Positions 42,136 to 44,334 of a DNA stretch of 44,334 nucleotides are shown in pieces. Every line of letters begins with the position of its first letter. Positions within the stretch are counted from its first letter, which is position 1. A program made the translations under genes and the position numbers. This DNA is from JAXHUH01 sp034211175. GTDB lineage: Bacteria > Actinomycetota > Acidimicrobiia > Acidimicrobiales > CAIXPF01. Below the pieces are notes generated by a model. The model was not told where the DNA came from. It made no database searches and saw only the letters and a program-made list of their open reading frames with translations. The stretch is from contig JAXHUH010000041.1 in assembly GCA_034211175.1 (NCBI GenBank), forward strand, positions 1 to 44,334, read 5' to 3'.

Positions 42136-43080
42136 GTGTTCGAGCGGTTCAGCGACCGGGCACGGCGGGTCGTCGTGCTCGCCCAGGAGGAGGCCCGACG
42201 ACACGGGCAGCACTACGTCGGCACCGAGCACCTGCTGCTGGGCCTCGTCGACCAGCCGGAGTGCCAGGGCGCCGAGGCGCTGGTGTCGATGGGCCTCCAC
42301 CTCCACGACGTGCGCGCCACGGTGCTCGAGGCCGTCGGTGAGAGCGACGGCGAGTCGCCGACCGGCCACATCCCGTTCCCGCCCGACGCCAAGCGCGCCA
42401 TGCAGCTCGCGTTGGACGAGGCGATCGCCGTCGGGCACAACTACGTCGGCACCGAGCACCTCCTCCTCGGCCTGATCGCGGAGGGTGAGGGAGTCGCCGC
42501 CCGCGTCCTCCTCGACCTCGGCGCCGACCTCGCCCGCGCCCGCCGCCACATCATCCAGTTGCTCAGCGGCTACGGGTCGCAGCCCGAGACGCCGCTCGAC
42601 GCCGAGGTTCGGGAGCTGCGGCGGTCGATCGGCGGGCCCGGCAACATCGAGCACGCACTGTTCGTGGCGGCACGACCCGACGACGTCCCGTGGCCCGCGG
42701 CGCGTCTGTGCGACCACCTCGACCGCCGGTACGAGCTGGTGACGTCGTCGTCGATGACTGCGACGGAGATCGCCGACCAAGCCTTCCGGGCGTTCGCTCT
42801 GGTCGTCGTGGTCGGCCCGTCGTTCCTGCCGCTACCCGACGACGACCCGGTCCGGGCCCTGGTGGCCGCTGCCGCCACCCACCGGACGCCGCTGGTGGTC
42901 GTGCTCGTCGATGGTGCGGCGCGACCGGCGGCCGCCGACCTTCCCGACGACCTCGAGGCGCTGTCCGAGGCGGACGCGGTGCCGTTGACGATCGACGGCT
43001 TCGAATCCCAGGTGCCCGAGCTCACCTTGCGGCTCGACCAGCTCGTGCGGGCCCGGCGACCCCCGGACGACCGAACCTGA
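42136..43080 (+). CDS. ClpC-type N-domain fused to a degenerate TIR-like domain, paralogue 1
   Basis: 314 aa, an unusual architecture. Residues 1-145 are two Clp N-terminal repeats, nearly identical to the start of ClpC (FERFSDRARRVVVLAQEEAR, YVGTEHLLLGLVDQ; second repeat AKRAMQLALDEAI, YVGTEHLLLGLIAEGEGVAARVL). There is no AAA+ module. After a linker, residues ~172-305 follow the order of a TIR fold: strand ALFVAARPDD, helix PAARLCDHLDRRY, strand FALVVVVGPSFLPL, strand TPLVVVLVDGAARPAAADLPDDLEAL and helix-containing end DGFESQVPELTLRLDQL. The usual NADase Glu in the helix after DDP is absent (PVRALVAAAATH). GTG 42136 is chosen (GAAGGGA six bases before; ClpC itself starts MFERF). Possible role: decoy, adaptor or sensor for ClpC (inference). 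Confidence 0.72.
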   Translation: MFERFSDRARRVVVLAQEEARRHGQHYVGTEHLLLGLVDQPECQGAEALVSMGLHLHDVRATVLEAVGESDGESPTGHIPFPPDAKRAMQLALDEAIAVGHNYVGTEHLLLGLIAEGEGVAARVLLDLGADLARARRHIIQLLSGYGSQPETPLDAEVRELRRSIGGPGNIEHALFVAARPDDVPWPAARLCDHLDRRYELVTSSSMTATEIADQAFRAFALVVVVGPSFLPLPDDDPVRALVAAAATHRTPLVVVLVDGAARPAAADLPDDLEALSEADAVPLTIDGFESQVPELTLRLDQLVRARRPPDDRT

Positions 43081-43141
43081 CCGCGGCCGTGGCCGGCTGG
43101 CTACGTTGGCCGCGACATCGACGTCGTCCGAGGGGTAAGAC

Positions 43142-44080
43142 GTGTTCGAGCGATTCAGCGCCGAGGCCAGCGACGTCCTCCGCGCCGCACAGGGCTACAG
43201 CCGACGCGCTCGCACGGGCGACGTCGGCACCGAACACCTCCTCCTGGGGCTCCTCGATGTCCCCGGGAGTGCCGCCGCTGCCGTCGTCGAGCTGCTCGAC
43301 GTGCCGCTGGACGACGTGCGACGGCCAACCGAGGCGGCGCTGTCCGAACGCTCCGGGCATGCTTCCCCGCGGCGAATGCCGTTCACGACGGCGGCGAAGC
43401 AGGCGCTGGAGCTCGCGCGCCGCGAGTCCATCGAGCTCGAGGACGAGCACGTCGGCACCGACCACCTGCTGGTCGGCCTGGCCCGTTGCCACGACGGCGC
43501 CGCCGGGCAGGTGCTTGCAGCGGTCGGCGTCGACGCCGACCGGACACATCAGCTGGTTCTCGACGCACGCCGCCGGGCCGACCTTCCGACCGAGCACCTT
43601 CGACAGGCCGATCCACACCCGCCTCCGCCGGGTGGTCGACGGGGTTCGATGCGGCTCGGTCGGCTGCTCGTCGCCGCCGGGCCCGACGACGTGCCATGGG
43701 CCGCTGGCCGCGTCGCGGACGCCCTGGCCCAGCGGTACCGCTTGACCGATGTGGCCGAGTGGGCTGCCACCGGAGCGACCTCCGACCCGTTCGCCCTGCT
43801 CGTGGTTGTCGGCCCGACCTTCCTCCCCCTGCCCGCCGACCCGGACGACGCCGTGCGCCGGGGTCTGGCCATTGCGGTCGCTCGTGACGTCCCGGTCGTC
43901 GTCGCGCTGATCGACGACGCGACGATGCCGACGAAGGCCGAGCTCCCCGACGACCTCGCCGCCCTCGCCGACGCCGACCACGTCACGTTCCTGCCCGACG
44001 CCTTCTCCGAGCAGGTCCGCAGGCTCGTCGATCGCCTGAAGGCGCTCCTCCTCGCCCACGAGCCCCCCGCCGCCCCCTGA
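43142..44080 (+). CDS. ClpC-type N-domain fused to a degenerate TIR-like domain, paralogue 2
   Basis: 312 aa, the same build as its neighbour 61 bases upstream but well diverged. Residues 1-145 contain two Clp-N repeats (FERFSAEASDVLRAAQ, DVGTEHLLLGLLDVPG; AKQALELARRESI, HVGTDHLLVGLARCHDG). A proline-rich linker (160-167) leads to the TIR-like part (~172-303): LGRLLVAAGPDDVPWAAGRVADALAQRY, FALLVVVGPTFLPLPADPDDAV, VPVVVALIDDATMPTKAELPDDLAALADADHVTF, SEQVRRLVDRL. The blocks PDDVPW, VGP(S/T)FLPLP and LPDDL are shared by both proteins, so those surfaces are under selection. Again no catalytic Glu in the helix after DDA. GTG 43142 follows GAGGGG. Divergence together with adjacency suggests an old duplication, perhaps forming a heteromer. 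Confidence 0.7.
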   Translation: MFERFSAEASDVLRAAQGYSRRARTGDVGTEHLLLGLLDVPGSAAAAVVELLDVPLDDVRRPTEAALSERSGHASPRRMPFTTAAKQALELARRESIELEDEHVGTDHLLVGLARCHDGAAGQVLAAVGVDADRTHQLVLDARRRADLPTEHLRQADPHPPPPGGRRGSMRLGRLLVAAGPDDVPWAAGRVADALAQRYRLTDVAEWAATGATSDPFALLVVVGPTFLPLPADPDDAVRRGLAIAVARDVPVVVALIDDATMPTKAELPDDLAALADADHVTFLPDAFSEQVRRLVDRLKALLLAHEPPAAP

Positions 44081-44088
44081 CCACACCC

Positions 44089-44141
44089 CGAACTGGTGTG
44101 GGAAGACGACGGCGCGCAGAGCAGAGAACCACGCCAGTTCG
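44089..44141 (+). repeat. Palindromic repeat, family 2, copy A
   Basis: Arms CGAACTGGTGTGG (44089-44101) and CCACGCCAGTTCG (44129-44141) pair with one mismatch around a 27-base interior. The interior plus right arm (GCAGAGCAGAGAACC...) is repeated almost exactly in copy B. It begins nine bases after the second paralogue's stop. Confidence 0.75.
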
Positions 44142-44188
44142 TCGAGGGCGCCGGATCCCCCAGCTCCTCGACCCCGGGGCTCAACCAG

Positions 44189-44236
44189 AACTGGCGTGGG
44201 AAAGCGACGACGTGCAGAGCAGAGAACCACGCCAGT
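44189..44236 (+). repeat. Palindromic repeat, family 2, copy B
   Basis: Arms AACTGGCGTGG (44189-44199) and CCACGCCAGT (44227-44236) pair over 10 bases. A 23-base string beginning GCAGAGCAGAG is shared exactly with copy A, same orientation, one hundred bases apart. The remaining bases to 44334 hold nothing I recognise, though the last ten (ACGCCAGTCT) could be a third right arm cut by the window end. Confidence 0.75.
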
Positions 44237-44334
44237 CGTTGTGGCCCTGGCGGGGGCGTCGTGTCGACGTGAAAATGGGTTCGGGTTGCCCGTGACGCTG
44301 ACTCGAACCTGGCTGGAAGGCCGTACGCCAGTCT

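Noticed and set aside
42136..44080. The two Clp-N proteins as broken pieces of a clpC gene
   Set aside because: Both have clean frames, own ribosome binding sites and a shared, conserved C-terminal domain that is not part of ClpC, so they are not truncation products.
44270..44334. A possible tRNA T-arm (GGTTCGAGTC on the minus strand near the window end)
   Set aside because: The flanking bases do not form the 5-base T-stem and no acceptor or anticodon arm can be built.

Overview
The window is about 44.2 kb of very GC-rich actinobacterial chromosome. I would place it in the class Acidimicrobiia, although the class-level call is inference. The signs are strong G/C bias at third codon positions, two families typical of F420-using actinobacteria (a deazaflavin-dependent nitroreductase and a PPOX-type protein), an AfsR-like BTAD regulator, a purine nucleoside phosphorylase/phosphohexomutase pair arranged as in mycobacteria, and many start codons sitting 6-7 nt behind a TANNNT box, which is the leaderless promoter layout common in Actinobacteria. 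The first ~121 bases do not belong with the rest. They are AT-rich, made of two palindromic repeats of cyanobacterial type, and end inside a glycosyltransferase gene, so the left end looks like a chimeric join.

Layout. 122-6412: a truncated GT87-like glycosyltransferase, a membrane-anchored PQQ-type sugar dehydrogenase fused to cytochrome c, a small membrane protein, then a stress/ion cluster of a membrane protein with a USP-like tail, a CPA2 Na+(K+)/H+ antiporter with two USP-like domains, and a stand-alone USP protein. 6438-11010 (minus strand): a HAD phosphatase, an enoyl-CoA hydratase/carboxylesterase operon, an unknown protein and a VOC protein. 11119-13718: purine nucleoside phosphorylase and a phosphohexomutase. 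13898-22797: a two-TM protein, an alpha/beta hydrolase, a VWA lipoprotein, a GNAT enzyme, a GH38 alpha-mannosidase, a ~520-base stretch without a gene, a GyrI-like protein and a DDN-type oxidoreductase. 22807-26739: a short UvrA-like ATPase divergent from a WYL regulator, then upp. 26827-32231: an AfsR/BTAD regulator divergent from a beta-propeller membrane protein, followed by a pentapeptide-repeat membrane protein. 32332-35638: deoC and two aldehyde dehydrogenase-family genes, the second lacking its catalytic half. 35878-41298: hsp20, a TetR regulator, a PPOX protein, a bifunctional-nuclease-family protein, and an ade-add operon. 41565-44080: an SRPBCC protein and two tandem paralogues that join a Clp N-domain to a degenerate TIR-like domain.

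How the genes fit together. Nucleoside and base salvage is the clearest theme: PNP, phosphohexomutase (possibly acting on pentose phosphates), UPRT, DERA with aldehyde dehydrogenases, adenosine deaminase and adenine deaminase lie within 30 kb in several transcription units. A second theme is stress handling: USP modules joined to an antiporter, Hsp20, and the ClpN-TIR-like pair. That pair is the best candidate for something undescribed. The proteins keep the ClpC substrate/adaptor-binding N-domain, have no AAA+ ATPase, and carry a TIR-like fold with no visible NADase glutamate. Two families of short palindromic intergenic repeats, at 21.1/35.6-35.8 kb and at 44.1-44.2 kb, are the other unexplained structure.
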